Below, one piece after another: positions 33,346 to 42,957 of a stretch of 64,000 nt of DNA. Origin of the DNA: Chitinophaga oryziterrae (GTDB lineage Bacteria > Bacteroidota > Bacteroidia > Chitinophagales > Chitinophagaceae). The position numbers and the translations under genes are program-made. The stretch's first letter is position 1. Each line of letters begins with the position of its first letter. Under the pieces are notes generated by a model. It was not told the DNA's origin. It saw nothing but the letters and a program-made list of their open reading frames with translations, and did no database searches. The stretch is taken from positions 124,001-188,000 of the forward strand of contig NZ_WRXO01000005.1 of assembly GCF_009758125.1 (NCBI RefSeq). Reading direction: 5' to 3'.

Positions 33346-34605
33346 ATGAAACTGTCTCATTTAGCCGAAACGTTGATCGGGTCTGAAATTATTAAGCTGG
33401 CCGGTGAGATAAAGGAGAAGCAGGCCAAGGGCGAGAAGATCTACAATTTTACAATTGGGGATTTTGACCCCAAGGTATTTCCTATTCCGGCTGAGTTTGA
33501 GGAAGAGATCATAACTGCTTATAAGAATCATTTTACCAACTACCCTCCGGCGGATGGTATCCTTGAGTTGAGAAAAGCGGTGGGTGAATTCATCTCAGAA
33601 CATGAACACCTGAACTATGATCCGGCAAAGGAGATCGTTATCTCCTGCGGCGGCCGTCCAATTATCTATGCCACATTCAGAACAATCCTGGACAGGGGTG
33701 AAAAGGTAATCTATGCCACTCCTTCCTGGAACAATAATCACTATACTCACTTCCTGGAAGCAGAACACGTAGTGCTGGAAACAAAGGCAGAAAATGATTT
33801 CATGCCTACGGCAGCAGAACTGAAACCTTTACTGAAAGGCGCTACCCTGCTGGCGTTATGTTCTCCACAGAACCCTACAGGTACTGCTTTTGGCAAACAA
33901 CAGCTGGAAGATATCTGCGACCTGGTCATTGCTGAAAACAAGAGTCGTGGCGCTGATGAAAAACCGCTGTACATCATGTTCGACCAGATGTACTGGGTAC
34001 TGACTTTCGGACAAACACAACACTACACACCTGTTTCCCTGCGTCCTGAGCTGAGAGACTACACCATCTTCATCGATGGTATGAGTAAAGCTTTTGCTGC
34101 TACCGGTGTAAGAGTAGGTTGGGCATTAGGCCCCGCTCACGTGATCAGCAAGATGAAATCCATCCTGTCTCACGTTGGCGCATGGAGCCCAATGGCAGAG
34201 CAGCATGCTGCAGCCAAATACCTGCGTCGCAAAGATGAAGTGAATGCTTACCTGAAAAGCTTTAAAGCGGAAGTAGAGGAAAGACTGCAGCGCATCTACG
34301 AAGGATTTGACGCACTGAAAAAAGCAGGCCATTCCGTAGAAGCTATCGCGCCACAGGCCGCTATTTATCTCACGCTGAAAATAGACCTGGTAGGTAAGAA
34401 AACGGCTGATGGTAAAGTACTGGAAGATCAGGCGGCAGTTACATCCTATATCCTGGATGAAGCTAAACTGGGTCTTGTTCCGTTCTATGCTTTCGGTTCT
34501 GCGAAGAACTCGCCCTGGTATCGCATGAGTGTAGGTACCTGTGTGAAAGAAGAAATACCAGCTATGCTGGCACAGCTGAAAGCTGCGCTGGAAAAGTTAA
34601 AATAG
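33346..34605 (+). CDS. PLP-dependent class I/II aminotransferase
   Basis: A 419-residue fold-type I aminotransferase, probably aspartate/aromatic-like. The PLP lysine is in DGMSKAFAATGVRVGWALGP near residue 248. Other conserved blocks are FTNYPPADGILELRKAV, GGRPIIYATFR, SPQNPTGTAFGKQQL and the YRMSVGTC near the C-terminus. Substrate is uncertain; this subfamily in Bacteroidota is usually annotated as aspartate aminotransferase-like. Monocistronic, between its promoter and a strong terminator. Confidence 0.9.
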   Translation: MKLSHLAETLIGSEIIKLAGEIKEKQAKGEKIYNFTIGDFDPKVFPIPAEFEEEIITAYKNHFTNYPPADGILELRKAVGEFISEHEHLNYDPAKEIVISCGGRPIIYATFRTILDRGEKVIYATPSWNNNHYTHFLEAEHVVLETKAENDFMPTAAELKPLLKGATLLALCSPQNPTGTAFGKQQLEDICDLVIAENKSRGADEKPLYIMFDQMYWVLTFGQTQHYTPVSLRPELRDYTIFIDGMSKAFAATGVRVGWALGPAHVISKMKSILSHVGAWSPMAEQHAAAKYLRRKDEVNAYLKSFKAEVEERLQRIYEGFDALKKAGHSVEAIAPQAAIYLTLKIDLVGKKTADGKVLEDQAAVTSYILDEAKLGLVPFYAFGSAKNSPWYRMSVGTCVKEEIPAMLAQLKAALEKLK

Positions 34606-34627
34606 TTATTGATAAGCTAAATATCAG

Positions 34628-34666
34628 AAAGCCGTTTTGGGACTTCCCCGAAACGGCTTTGCTTTT
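34628..34666 (+). terminator. terminator after the aminotransferase
   Basis: A 10-bp stem (34628-34637 with 34651-34660), extended by three GC pairs inside (34639-34641 with 34647-34649), a 5-base loop, then a GCTTTTT tract. Confidence 0.9.
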
Positions 34667-34726
34667 TGGTGTATTATTTACTTACTGTCTGTAGTTATCC
34701 CTTTCTATGTAAGCAGGCCTGTTTAT

Positions 34727-35263
34727 TTAGCGCCTGTCTTTACCCTTTCCATGTCCTTTTTCCTTCCCTCCTTTATTCCTGTGGTCATTATTCCCATGGC
34801 CTTTATTCCCGTGGCTGTCATTACCCTGATGTTCTTTCTGCCACTGGGCGTGCTGAGGGTGATACCTGTTCACAAAATACCTTTCTTCTTTGCTGTCACG
34901 TATAGGCGTCTGATCATGCTTACCTCTATAGGTAGCATATTCCTGTCTGTATTTATCATGTTGTAAATAAGGTCTGTTTACGCCATTGATCACCACCTTA
35001 TGACTGTTATACACGTCGAAGTTAGCATAACGTGCAGGCAGTGTCCTGGACCTGTGCCAGGTGTTACCGCTTCTATAGATATATACCCGTCCCGGTACAT
35101 AATAATAAGATTCGATATCCGGCAGGTAATAATAGTCAACATAATCATAACCTGTAGGTCCCCAGGCTGGCTGAGTACCTATGTTGATACTAACATTGAC
35201 CTGTGCCTGTGAGGCAAACGTAAATCCTGTTAAGGCAATTACGAGGAACATTAACTTTTTCAT
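34727..35263 (-). CDS. secreted Tyr/His/Gly-rich protein
   Basis: A 178-residue exported protein with a signal peptide (MKKLMFLVIALTGFTFASQAQ). The mature part starts with VNVSINIGTQPAWGPTGYDYVDYYYLPDIESYYYVPGRVYIY, a Tyr-rich stretch seen in short Bacteroidota secreted proteins, then a linker and a C-terminus of His, Gly, Asn and Lys repeats (HGNKGHGNNDHRNKGGKEKGHGKGKD). The C-terminal His/Gly/Lys composition could bind metal. I do not recognise a named family beyond this resemblance. Standalone. Confidence 0.75.
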   Translation of the reverse strand: MKKLMFLVIALTGFTFASQAQVNVSINIGTQPAWGPTGYDYVDYYYLPDIESYYYVPGRVYIYRSGNTWHRSRTLPARYANFDVYNSHKVVINGVNRPYLQHDKYRQEYATYRGKHDQTPIRDSKEERYFVNRYHPQHAQWQKEHQGNDSHGNKGHGNNDHRNKGGKEKGHGKGKDRR

Positions 35264-35526
35264 ATAGATTGATTTAGCTTAAGTAATGCAAAAGGGATGC
35301 CCCAACATGCCAAAACCCTGTATTTGAGATATAATGCCGAAATCCATCTGTTAACACTCAGAATTTCGCCGCAATCAGCACTAACCGGGAAAAGTCTCAT
35401 TGAAATCTTTACTATTTACTGATATAATAATTTGAAATGCATTTTAATCTATTGCTAATCAGTGATAAAAAGCATTAAGATTATAGTTACTGCTTATAAC
35501 CTACTGAGATTCAGCCTATATGAAGG

Positions 35527-35581
35527 TATAAGCCCTATATAAGCCCTCTATAAGTCCTATACAATTGCTCTACAAGCCCAC
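35527..35581. repeat. five tandem 11-bp repeats
   Basis: Consecutive 11-bp units match TAYAAGYCCWM: two nearly identical copies at 35527-35537 and 35538-35548, a third at 35549-35559, a degenerate fourth at 35560-35570, and a fifth at 35571-35581. Another two-copy 11-bp tandem, ACCRGTTATRR, occupies 35604-35625 in the same phase. One repeat per helical turn would put sites on one face of the DNA. Confidence 0.75.
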
Positions 35582-35599
35582 CTTATTTAGAGTGGGCTT
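35574..35599. other. 8-bp GC inverted repeat
   Basis: Arms 35574-35581 and 35592-35599 with a 10-base loop. The left arm is the AAGCCCAC of the fifth 11-bp unit, so the right arm is an inverted copy of that unit. Confidence 0.6.
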
Positions 35600-35831
35600 A
35601 TATACCGGTTATAGACCAGTTATGAAGAGTTTACAGGAATGTTTAAGCTCTCTCTGTGTTGCGTAATACGTTTATTATAAACACGTAGCATATTAAATAG
35701 TTGTATGCACCAGGTTTTTTATTCACTATAGCCCAACTAAAGAGTGACGAAGTCATGATGTTGAAATGAGCCATCAGTAAGTTTTTAACAGCCTGTTTTC
35801 CAATTGTTTAAATACCGCTATTAACTTCCTG

Positions 35832-35935
35832 ACTTTTTAGTTCGAAAAGTTAATCAATTGTTAAATAGCCAACTTCCTTGACTATTCTCATAAAAGTTCT
35901 TACTTTTGACTTCGAAACTAAAAAAGTCAAAAAGT
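35832..35935 (+). promoter_or_regulatory. TetR promoter with ACTTTT/AAAAGT operators
   Basis: The promoter is TTG at 35878-35880, 20 bases, then the -7 box TACTTTTG at 35901-35908. Around it are six copies of the half-site ACTTTT or its complement AAAAGT: 35832, 35845, 35892, 35902, 35922 and 35930. The last four flank and overlap the -7 box. This suggests autorepression by the TetR-type product. Confidence 0.5.
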
Positions 35936-35937
35936 TA

Positions 35938-36552
35938 ATGTACGCAGAAACCAAAGATGAAATGAGGGAGAAGATCCTGGAGGCGGCTTTGAAGCGGTTT
36001 ACTCACTATGGAGCGTCCAAGACTACCATGAATGAGATAGCTGACGATCTGCGTTGCTCAAAGGCATCTTTGTACTATTACTTCCCGGATAAGAAGGGAT
36101 TACATTTCGCTGTGCTGGAGAAAATCGGGGAAATCTTTTTTGCGGAACAAGAGGCTGAAGCGCAGAACATTACATCTGCCACTCAGACACTGCTGAATAT
36201 TATTGAAGTAAAACGCCAGTTCGTACAACGTTACAGCCGCCTGGAATTATTCAAAGTATTGAATGATAGTAGTCCGGCAACACAACGGATTATCAGTGAA
36301 GTGAAGAAATCGGAAGATGCGCTGACCACCAGGATCATGAAATATGGTGTAGAGGTGGGAGAATTTGTAATTGAAGATGTAGAAAGGATCGCACAGTTAT
36401 ATAATCAGGCCCTGGCCGGATTAAGGTTTAGCATAATGGACTGCATGCCGGTTCAATTAAACGCAGACATAGATCCGGAAGATTTTGAAAAAATTGTAGC
36501 ACAGCAGAAGCTGCTGACGGAAATATTTGTGAAAGGATTAAAGCATCGTTAA
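35938..36552 (+). CDS. TetR/AcrR family regulator, first of a pair
   Basis: A 204-residue repressor with an N-terminal helix-turn-helix (KILEAALKRFTHYGASKTTMNEIADDLRCSKASLYYYFPDKKGL, about residues 13-56) and an all-helical ligand-binding C-terminal domain. I start at the ATG at 35938; 20 upstream in-frame codons would cross the promoter region. Position directly before another TetR gene and a TolC-RND operon suggests that it senses a toxic compound and controls efflux. It ends 12 bp before the second regulator. Confidence 0.9.
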   Translation: MYAETKDEMREKILEAALKRFTHYGASKTTMNEIADDLRCSKASLYYYFPDKKGLHFAVLEKIGEIFFAEQEAEAQNITSATQTLLNIIEVKRQFVQRYSRLELFKVLNDSSPATQRIISEVKKSEDALTTRIMKYGVEVGEFVIEDVERIAQLYNQALAGLRFSIMDCMPVQLNADIDPEDFEKIVAQQKLLTEIFVKGLKHR

Positions 36553-36564
36553 ACAGGAGTCGTC

Positions 36565-37179
36565 ATGCCAGTCAGAGAACGGATAATGGAAACAGCACTA
36601 CGGATGTTCAGGATGTATGGAATTAAGAGCGTAACAATGTTTGATATATCGAGGGAAAGCGGAGTGTCGAAAAAGACGGTATACGAACATTTTAGAGACA
36701 AAGAAGACCTGGTACATGAAGGAATGAGTTTTTTACTGAATGGCCACATGGAGCAATTTAAAAATTTCCGTCAGCACTCTGCCAATGCTATTGAAGAATT
36801 AATCAGGGAACTGGAGTACATGGAGCTACTGGGTAAAACAGTGAATCCGGTGATGTTGTACGAAGTACAGAAATATCACCCGGGCATCTGGAAAACCGTA
36901 GAAGATTTTAAAAGGGATTGTGTACTGAGCTCCATCTCCGAAAACCTGAAGCGGGGAATTGAAGAAGGATTATACCGCAACGATCTTGATGCCGCAATAG
37001 TGGCCCGTATGCGGCAACTGCAACTGGAAACGGTATTCGATCCTGCACAATATCCGGCCACAGCGTATGATTTGCATGAGGTAATGGCGCAACTTACACA
37101 GCATTTCATATTAGGCATTACAACTTTGAAGGGACGTAAGATCGCCGCCGGATACCTGCAAATTAAAGATGAAAACTAA
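36565..37179 (+). CDS. TetR/AcrR family regulator, second of a pair
   Basis: A 204-residue repressor, helix-turn-helix at about 5-50 (MFRMYGIKSVTMFDISRESGVSKKTVYEHFRDKEDLV) and a ligand domain ending in LKGRKIAAGYLQIKDEN. It resembles but is not a close copy of the first TetR protein. It lies between that gene and tolC, most likely in the same operon. The 58-bp gap to tolC has two copies of TAATATTCG (37177-37185 and 37196-37204), a possible operator. Confidence 0.9.
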   Translation: MPVRERIMETALRMFRMYGIKSVTMFDISRESGVSKKTVYEHFRDKEDLVHEGMSFLLNGHMEQFKNFRQHSANAIEELIRELEYMELLGKTVNPVMLYEVQKYHPGIWKTVEDFKRDCVLSSISENLKRGIEEGLYRNDLDAAIVARMRQLQLETVFDPAQYPATAYDLHEVMAQLTQHFILGITTLKGRKIAAGYLQIKDEN

Positions 37180-37204
37180 TATTCGGGCGAACTATTAATA
37201 TTCG
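37177..37204 (+). promoter_or_regulatory. direct repeat upstream of tolC
   Basis: TAATATTCG occurs twice, at 37177-37185 and 37196-37204, 19 bases apart (about two helical turns), in the gap before the TolC gene. A candidate operator for one of the adjacent TetR proteins. Confidence 0.4.
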
Positions 37205-37237
37205 AATCCGCCAACAAAAAAAACAAAGATTATACGG

Positions 37238-38593
37238 ATGAAAAGGATCATGTTAACGCTTATTCTCCTCGTGGGAATAGGGGGCTATACTACCTATGCG
37301 CAGTCGGAACTGTCACTGCAGGAGTGCCTGAAGTACGCACTTACCAATAACCAGCAGCTGGCACGTATCCGCATGGAAGAAGATATGGGTCGTTTCAAAA
37401 CAAGCGAAGTTAGAGCCAAAGCACTTCCGCAGGTAAACGCCAGCGGACAGTATACCAACAATATCAAGAAACAGGTACTGGCCGTTCCCGGGGAACTTAT
37501 CCAGGAACCTGGTAAAACAGTATTGCTGGAAGCAGGTACCACGCATAACGTCACTGCTTCAGGTACCCTTACACAGACCATATATGATCAGTCCGTATTT
37601 ACCGGTTTAAAAGCCGCAAAAGCAGGAGAAGAATATTACAGCATGCAGTCTGTACAAAGCGAAGAAACCGTGATCTATAATGTGACCCAGTTATACTACA
37701 GCACACTGGTATCCCGCGAAAAAATGATCGTACTGGATGCTAATATAGAAAAGATAAGTAAGCTGGTAAACACCACTGGCTCTCAGGTAGAAAGCGGACT
37801 GGCAAGGAAAATAGACCTGGACCGTATGCGCGTAAACCTCACCAACTATAAAACACAACGCACACAGGCACAGAACCAATACCTGGTACAACTGAATCAG
37901 CTCAAACAACAAATGGGTATGTCAATGGCGGCTTCCATCGACCTGCCACATACTTCCTTTAAAGAGATAGAAAGCAAAGCTGTAGGTGCGCTGGACTTTG
38001 GTGGCGTGAACCTGGATAACAGGATAGAATACCGTCTGCTGAAGAAACAGGAAGAATTACAGGAGTTCCAGAAGAAAGCATACAAAGCTGAATATTACCC
38101 TTCCCTCGCCTTATCCGGTAACTATTCCTATAATGGGATCAGTAACAAATTTGACATGTTCAAAGGGAGCGGTTCTACTGCCAGCTGGTATAGTATGGCA
38201 GCTGTGAGCCTCACTTTAAAGATTCCGATTTTTGATGGTTTTGCCCGTCGTTCACGTGTAAGTCAGGCCAGCGTAACACTGAAAGAACTGAACAAACAAA
38301 AGGAAGAAACCGCCCTTGCTCTTAACACGCAGTTTGAAAATGCGAAACTGCAGGTACAGAATAATCTGACTACCATACAGGCGCAGAAAGAGAACGTAGA
38401 CCTGGCCAACGAGGTATATAATTCTACTCAGAATAATTATAACCTTGGACTGGCCAACCTCACCGATCTGTTAGATGCAGAAACATCCCTTACAGAAGCA
38501 CAGAACAACTATAACGAAGCCCTGCTGCAATACAAACTGGCAGAACTGGACATTATCAAATCAAACGGGAATCTTAAAAGTCTCCTGAACTAA
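37238..38593 (+). CDS. TolC family outer membrane protein
   Basis: A 451-residue outer-membrane efflux channel with a signal peptide (MKRIMLTLILLVGIGGYTTYAQ) followed by the duplicated coiled-coil and beta-strand pattern: LSLQECLKYALTNNQQL opening the first repeat, then LNTQFENAKLQVQNNL and NLGLANLTDLLDAETSLTEAQNNYNEALLQYK in the second. It is first in the pump operon, 31 bp before the adaptor. It forms the exit duct of a tripartite pump. Confidence 0.93.
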   Translation: MKRIMLTLILLVGIGGYTTYAQSELSLQECLKYALTNNQQLARIRMEEDMGRFKTSEVRAKALPQVNASGQYTNNIKKQVLAVPGELIQEPGKTVLLEAGTTHNVTASGTLTQTIYDQSVFTGLKAAKAGEEYYSMQSVQSEETVIYNVTQLYYSTLVSREKMIVLDANIEKISKLVNTTGSQVESGLARKIDLDRMRVNLTNYKTQRTQAQNQYLVQLNQLKQQMGMSMAASIDLPHTSFKEIESKAVGALDFGGVNLDNRIEYRLLKKQEELQEFQKKAYKAEYYPSLALSGNYSYNGISNKFDMFKGSGSTASWYSMAAVSLTLKIPIFDGFARRSRVSQASVTLKELNKQKEETALALNTQFENAKLQVQNNLTTIQAQKENVDLANEVYNSTQNNYNLGLANLTDLLDAETSLTEAQNNYNEALLQYKLAELDIIKSNGNLKSLLN

Positions 38594-38624
38594 TCAACAT
38601 CTATAAACATTATACTGGATCTAT

Positions 38625-39686
38625 ATGAAGAAAATTATTATCTGGAGCTTAGTTGTAATAGTAGCGGGTGCACTGATCATGTGGAAACTGGGCGCCAATA
38701 AAAAAGCCAACGAGGCAAAAACGGAGTTCGTAAAAGAAAGTAATGCAGGTGATATTCCTGTACTGGTAGAAAAAGTAGCTAAATCGGATTTCTCACAAGG
38801 CTTCCTGGCCAATGGTAACTTCACTCCCGTACGTGAACTTACCTACCTGGCAGAAATCGCAGGACGTATCACTAAACTGACTGTAGACGAAGGTAGTGTG
38901 GTAAAGCAGGGACAGATCATTGGTTATATAGATGGAGAAATCCTGGGAACAGATTTACAATCTGCAAAGGTGAACCTGGAACAACTGAGAGTAGATAAAG
39001 AAAGATATGAAAGCGCTTTTAAAACAGGTGGTGTTACCCGCAAACAGGTAGATGATGCCAAACTGCAGTACGACCTGGCTGCTTCTAAATATACTGCTGC
39101 CAGCCGTCGTGTAAGCGATACTTATATCAAAGCCCCTATACAGGGTATCATCAATAAAAAATATGTAGAACAGGGTGCTTACCTCTCTATTGGTAATAAA
39201 TTGTTCGATATCGTAGACGTATCCCGCTTAAAACTGGCGGTATCAGTACCGGAAGCACAGGTGGTAACCCTGAAAGTAGGCGATAAAGTAAATGTAACGA
39301 CCAACGTATTCCCGGAAGTTACTTACGAAGGCCGCATCACATTTATTGCAGCCAAAGGTGATAATACATTGAACTATCCGATAGAAATGGAAGTGGCTAA
39401 CGTGAGTGGCAAACAATTGAAAGCCGGTATGTTCGGTACAGCACATTTTGACCTGCCTAAAGGATCAGCAGCTATACTGGTAGCACGTACCGCTTTCGTA
39501 GGTGGTGTGAACAGCAACCAGGTATATGTAATGCAGGACAGCACCGCTAAACTGCGTAAAGTAATTGCAGGTCGCATCTTTGGCGATAAAGTGGAAATAA
39601 GAGAAGGACTGAATGAAGGAGAAACAGTTATCACCAGCGGACAGATCAACCTGATAGATGGTGCTAAAGTAATGGTGCAAAAATAA
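38625..39686 (+). CDS. RND efflux periplasmic adaptor (HlyD/MFP family)
   Basis: A 353-residue membrane-fusion protein. An N-terminal membrane anchor (IIIWSLVVIVAGALIMW) is followed by the lipoyl half FLANGNFTPVRELTYLAEIAGRITKLTVDEGSVVKQGQIIGYID, a helical hairpin and its partner IKAPIQGIINKKYVEQGAYLSIGNKLFDIVD, then the beta-barrel and membrane-proximal domains. It links the inner-membrane pump to TolC. It ends 6 bp before the pump gene, so the two are coupled. Confidence 0.94.
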   Translation: MKKIIIWSLVVIVAGALIMWKLGANKKANEAKTEFVKESNAGDIPVLVEKVAKSDFSQGFLANGNFTPVRELTYLAEIAGRITKLTVDEGSVVKQGQIIGYIDGEILGTDLQSAKVNLEQLRVDKERYESAFKTGGVTRKQVDDAKLQYDLAASKYTAASRRVSDTYIKAPIQGIINKKYVEQGAYLSIGNKLFDIVDVSRLKLAVSVPEAQVVTLKVGDKVNVTTNVFPEVTYEGRITFIAAKGDNTLNYPIEMEVANVSGKQLKAGMFGTAHFDLPKGSAAILVARTAFVGGVNSNQVYVMQDSTAKLRKVIAGRIFGDKVEIREGLNEGETVITSGQINLIDGAKVMVQK

Positions 39687-39692
39687 TCAACT

Positions 39693-42600
39693 ATGAAGAT
39701 CACTGAAATATCCATAAAGCGGCCGACCATAGTGGTAGTGGTATTTACCGTACTTACCCTGATGGGATTCATTAGTTATAAATCGCTTAACTATGAGTTG
39801 CTGCCAAAATTTACATCACCTATAGTAACAATTGCTACAGTATATCCCGGGGCTTCTCCTAAAGAGGTAGAGAGTACAATTACCAAGAAGATTGAAGATG
39901 CCGTTGCATCCATGGAGAAGATCAAAAAGATCATTTCCAAATCCTCCGAAAGTTTATCTACTGTAACAATAGAATTGAACAATGATGCAAATGTAGATAT
40001 TGCCCTGCAGGATGCCCAGCGTAAGGTAAACTCCGTACTGTCTGATCTGCCTACAGATGCAAAGACGCCATCATTGACAAAGTTCGCTCTGGACGACTTA
40101 CCTATTATGACTTTGTCTGTTACCGCTAATATGGATAGCAAAACATTTTATGATCTGGTAGATAAAAAAATACAACCATTACTTTCCCGTTTGCCGGGTG
40201 TTGCACAGGTAACACTGATCGGTGGACAGGAACGTGAGATCCAGATAAATATAGATCCTAAAAAGCTGGATGCATATAAGCTGTCTATTGTACAGTTGCG
40301 TCAGACCATCACCAATGCCAACTTAGACTTCCCTACAGGTAAGGTAAAAACATTGGATCAGCAGATGCTGATCCGTCTGGCAGGTAAATATAAAGATGTA
40401 GATCAGTTGCGTAATCTGGTACTGACTACGCTGGATGATGGTACACAGGTTCGCCTGAAAGATGTGGCAGATGTACAGGATGGGCAGAAAGATGCAGAGC
40501 GTATCGCCCGCTTGGACGGAATGAGTTCTATCGCTTTACAGGTGCAGAAACAGAACGATGCCAATGCTGTAACCGTGAGTGAGGAAATGAAGAAAGCGAT
40601 TGCCGGCATCGAAAAGGATTATACTGCCAGCAAACTGAAAATATTTATCGCGAACGACTCTTCCGACTTTACACTGGAATCTGCTGATTCTGTAATCCAT
40701 GACCTGATTATTGCGATCGTACTCGTGGCCTTTGTAATGCTATTATTCCTGCACAGTATCCGTAACGCGATCTTCGTAATGATCTCAATTCCGGCATCAC
40801 TGATCGCAACTTTTATCGGCATGAAACTGATGGGCTATTCACTAAACCTGATGTCCCTGCTGGGTTTATCCCTGGTGGTAGGTATCCTGGTGGATGATGC
40901 GATCGTGGTACTGGAGAATATTTACAGGCACATGGAAATGGGTAAGAACCGTGTACGTGCTGCTTTTGATGGTGTAAAAGAAATAGGCTTTACCGTTACC
41001 TCCATTACACTCGTAATTGTGGTGGTATTCCTGCCTATCTCGCTGACAAGCGGACTGGTATCAATGATCCTCCGTCAGTTCTGCGTAGTGGTGATGATAT
41101 CTACAATGCTTAGCTTGCTTGCCTCTTTTATGATCGTTCCATTACTATCGTCAAGATTTGGAAAGCTGGAACATATCACTGGTAAGAACCTTTTTGAAAA
41201 ATTCATCCTGTGGTTTGAAAAGCAACTATCGAAATTTACTGACTGGATGACCGGCATCCTGAAATGGGCGCTGAATCATAAAGCAATTATGCTGATTGGT
41301 GCAGTAGGCTTGTTGTTCCTGTCTTTCATGCTGGTAGGTAAAGGATACATTGGCGGGGAGTTCATCCCTAATGGTGACCGCGGGCAGTTCATCGTTGTGC
41401 TGGAAATGCCAAAGGATGCATCTGTAGAACAAACCAACCAGGCTACCCGCACTGCGGAGAAATATCTTGCCACTAAAAAAGAGATCACGCGGTTAATCAC
41501 TACCGTGGGACAAACCAGTGAGGATGGTTTTGGTGCATCACAGTCGACCGCTTACAAAGCCGAGATCACGGTAATGCTGGTAGATCCTAAAGAGCGTCTG
41601 GACGGAGCCGATATTTATGGCGCCAAAATCAAAGAAGAACTCCGCAAAGTTTTACCTGGTGTGAAGGTGAAAACAATGGACGTGAGTATCATGGGTACGG
41701 CACAGACAGCGCCTGTGGAACTTGTTGTGATGGGTACTGAACTGGATAGTGTAATGGGATTTGCTAAGAAAGCGATGGTGATACTATCAAAAATTGATGG
41801 TACAAGTGATGTGAAGTTATCCGTAGAAGATGGTAACCCGGAAATCAATGTGCAGGTGGACCGTGATAAGATGTCTGCACTGGGACTTACGCTGGAAGGC
41901 GTAGGTGGAACCATGCAAACTGCATTCAACGGTACTGCCGATGATTCCAAAATAAAATTCAGACAGGGAGATTATGAATATGATATAAACATCCGGTTCG
42001 ACGACTTTAACAGGAAGAATCTGGAGGATGTTTCCAATATAGAGTTTTTAAATAGCGGGGGACAGTTGGTTAAGCTGTCGCAGTTTGCTACTATCACAGA
42101 AGGTTCCGGTCCCAGTAAGCTGGAAAGAAGGGATAAGAATACATCGGTATCCGTGAAATCGCTGGTTGTAGGTCGCCCAAGCGGTACTGTGCAGGCGGAG
42201 TTTGCCGCTAAACTGGCAGAACTGCCTAAGCCTGCAGGTATCAGTTACCTCTGGGCAGGTGATGCGGAAAATCAGGGAGATTCGTTTGGTACGATAGGCG
42301 TAGCATTGCTGATCTCTATCGTGCTGGTGTACCTGATCATGGTAGCATTGTATGATAACTATATTTACCCGCTGGTAGTATTGTTCTCTATTCCTCTGGC
42401 AATTATCGGTGCATTACTGGCACTGGCACTTACCAATAATACCCTGAACATCTTCAGCCTCCTGGGTATGATTATGTTGATAGGACTTGTGGCGAAAAAT
42501 GCGATCATTCTGGTCGATTTTACTAACCAGATGAAGGAGCAGGGGATGAGTACCAATGAAGCACTGATTCATGCGAATCATGCGCGTCTCCGCCCAATCC

Positions 42601-42872
42601 TGATGACAACGATTGCGATGGTAATCGGGATGTTACCAATTGCATTGGCAACCGGTGGTGTATCTGCTATCAAAAATGGTCTTGCCTGGGTAATCATCGG
42701 AGGTCTGACGAGCTCCATGTTCCTGACCCTGATCATAGTGCCGGTGGTGTATAAAATTGTGGATAGCGCGATGAACCGCTTAGGCATGAATAAGCCTTCT
42801 GCCAAACGTTTGATCCGTCAGCGTTTAGTAGCACCTTATGCTGCGGAAATTGAAGAAGCAACTTTAAACTAA
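39693..42872 (+). CDS. RND efflux transporter permease (HAE1-like)
   Basis: A 1059-residue inner-membrane pump with twelve predicted membrane helices in the RND pattern: helix 1 near the start, two large periplasmic loops, helices 2-6 in the middle (DLIIAIVLVAFVMLLFLHSIRNAIFVMISIPASLI) and 7-12 later. Acidic residues in helix 4 (LVVGILVDDAIVVLENIYRH) match the proton relay Asp pair of AcrB-type pumps, so it is proton-driven. Substrates are likely hydrophobic drugs or lipids. Third gene of the TetR-controlled operon, ending before a strong terminator. Confidence 0.95.
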   Translation: MKITEISIKRPTIVVVVFTVLTLMGFISYKSLNYELLPKFTSPIVTIATVYPGASPKEVESTITKKIEDAVASMEKIKKIISKSSESLSTVTIELNNDANVDIALQDAQRKVNSVLSDLPTDAKTPSLTKFALDDLPIMTLSVTANMDSKTFYDLVDKKIQPLLSRLPGVAQVTLIGGQEREIQINIDPKKLDAYKLSIVQLRQTITNANLDFPTGKVKTLDQQMLIRLAGKYKDVDQLRNLVLTTLDDGTQVRLKDVADVQDGQKDAERIARLDGMSSIALQVQKQNDANAVTVSEEMKKAIAGIEKDYTASKLKIFIANDSSDFTLESADSVIHDLIIAIVLVAFVMLLFLHSIRNAIFVMISIPASLIATFIGMKLMGYSLNLMSLLGLSLVVGILVDDAIVVLENIYRHMEMGKNRVRAAFDGVKEIGFTVTSITLVIVVVFLPISLTSGLVSMILRQFCVVVMISTMLSLLASFMIVPLLSSRFGKLEHITGKNLFEKFILWFEKQLSKFTDWMTGILKWALNHKAIMLIGAVGLLFLSFMLVGKGYIGGEFIPNGDRGQFIVVLEMPKDASVEQTNQATRTAEKYLATKKEITRLITTVGQTSEDGFGASQSTAYKAEITVMLVDPKERLDGADIYGAKIKEELRKVLPGVKVKTMDVSIMGTAQTAPVELVVMGTELDSVMGFAKKAMVILSKIDGTSDVKLSVEDGNPEINVQVDRDKMSALGLTLEGVGGTMQTAFNGTADDSKIKFRQGDYEYDINIRFDDFNRKNLEDVSNIEFLNSGGQLVKLSQFATITEGSGPSKLERRDKNTSVSVKSLVVGRPSGTVQAEFAAKLAELPKPAGISYLWAGDAENQGDSFGTIGVALLISIVLVYLIMVALYDNYIYPLVVLFSIPLAIIGALLALALTNNTLNIFSLLGMIMLIGLVAKNAIILVDFTNQMKEQGMSTNEALIHANHARLRPILMTTIAMVIGMLPIALATGGVSAIKNGLAWVIIGGLTSSMFLTLIIVPVVYKIVDSAMNRLGMNKPSAKRLIRQRLVAPYAAEIEEATLN

Positions 42873-42924
42873 TTATAAGATAATCGTTACTCTAACAGTG
42901 TAACAGTTGTAGGTTTAGGTAAAT

Positions 42925-42957
42925 GGCCGGGGTATTCCTACCCCGGCCTCTTTATTT
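42925..42957 (+). terminator. terminator of the efflux operon
   Basis: A perfect 10-bp GC-rich stem (42925-42934 with 42939-42948), a 4-base loop, then CTCTTTATTTT. It lies 52 bp past the pump stop, just before the end of the convergent methyltransferase gene. Confidence 0.9.

Larger units (their letters stand above)
35264..35937. other. 674-bp regulatory intergenic region
   Basis: The longest gene-free stretch in the window. It contains, from left to right, an 11-bp phased repeat array (35527-35625), a GC hairpin within it (35574-35599), and a cluster of ACTTTT/AAAAGT half-sites and a promoter for the TetR gene (35832-35935). I found no open frame of note on either strand. Confidence 0.7.
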
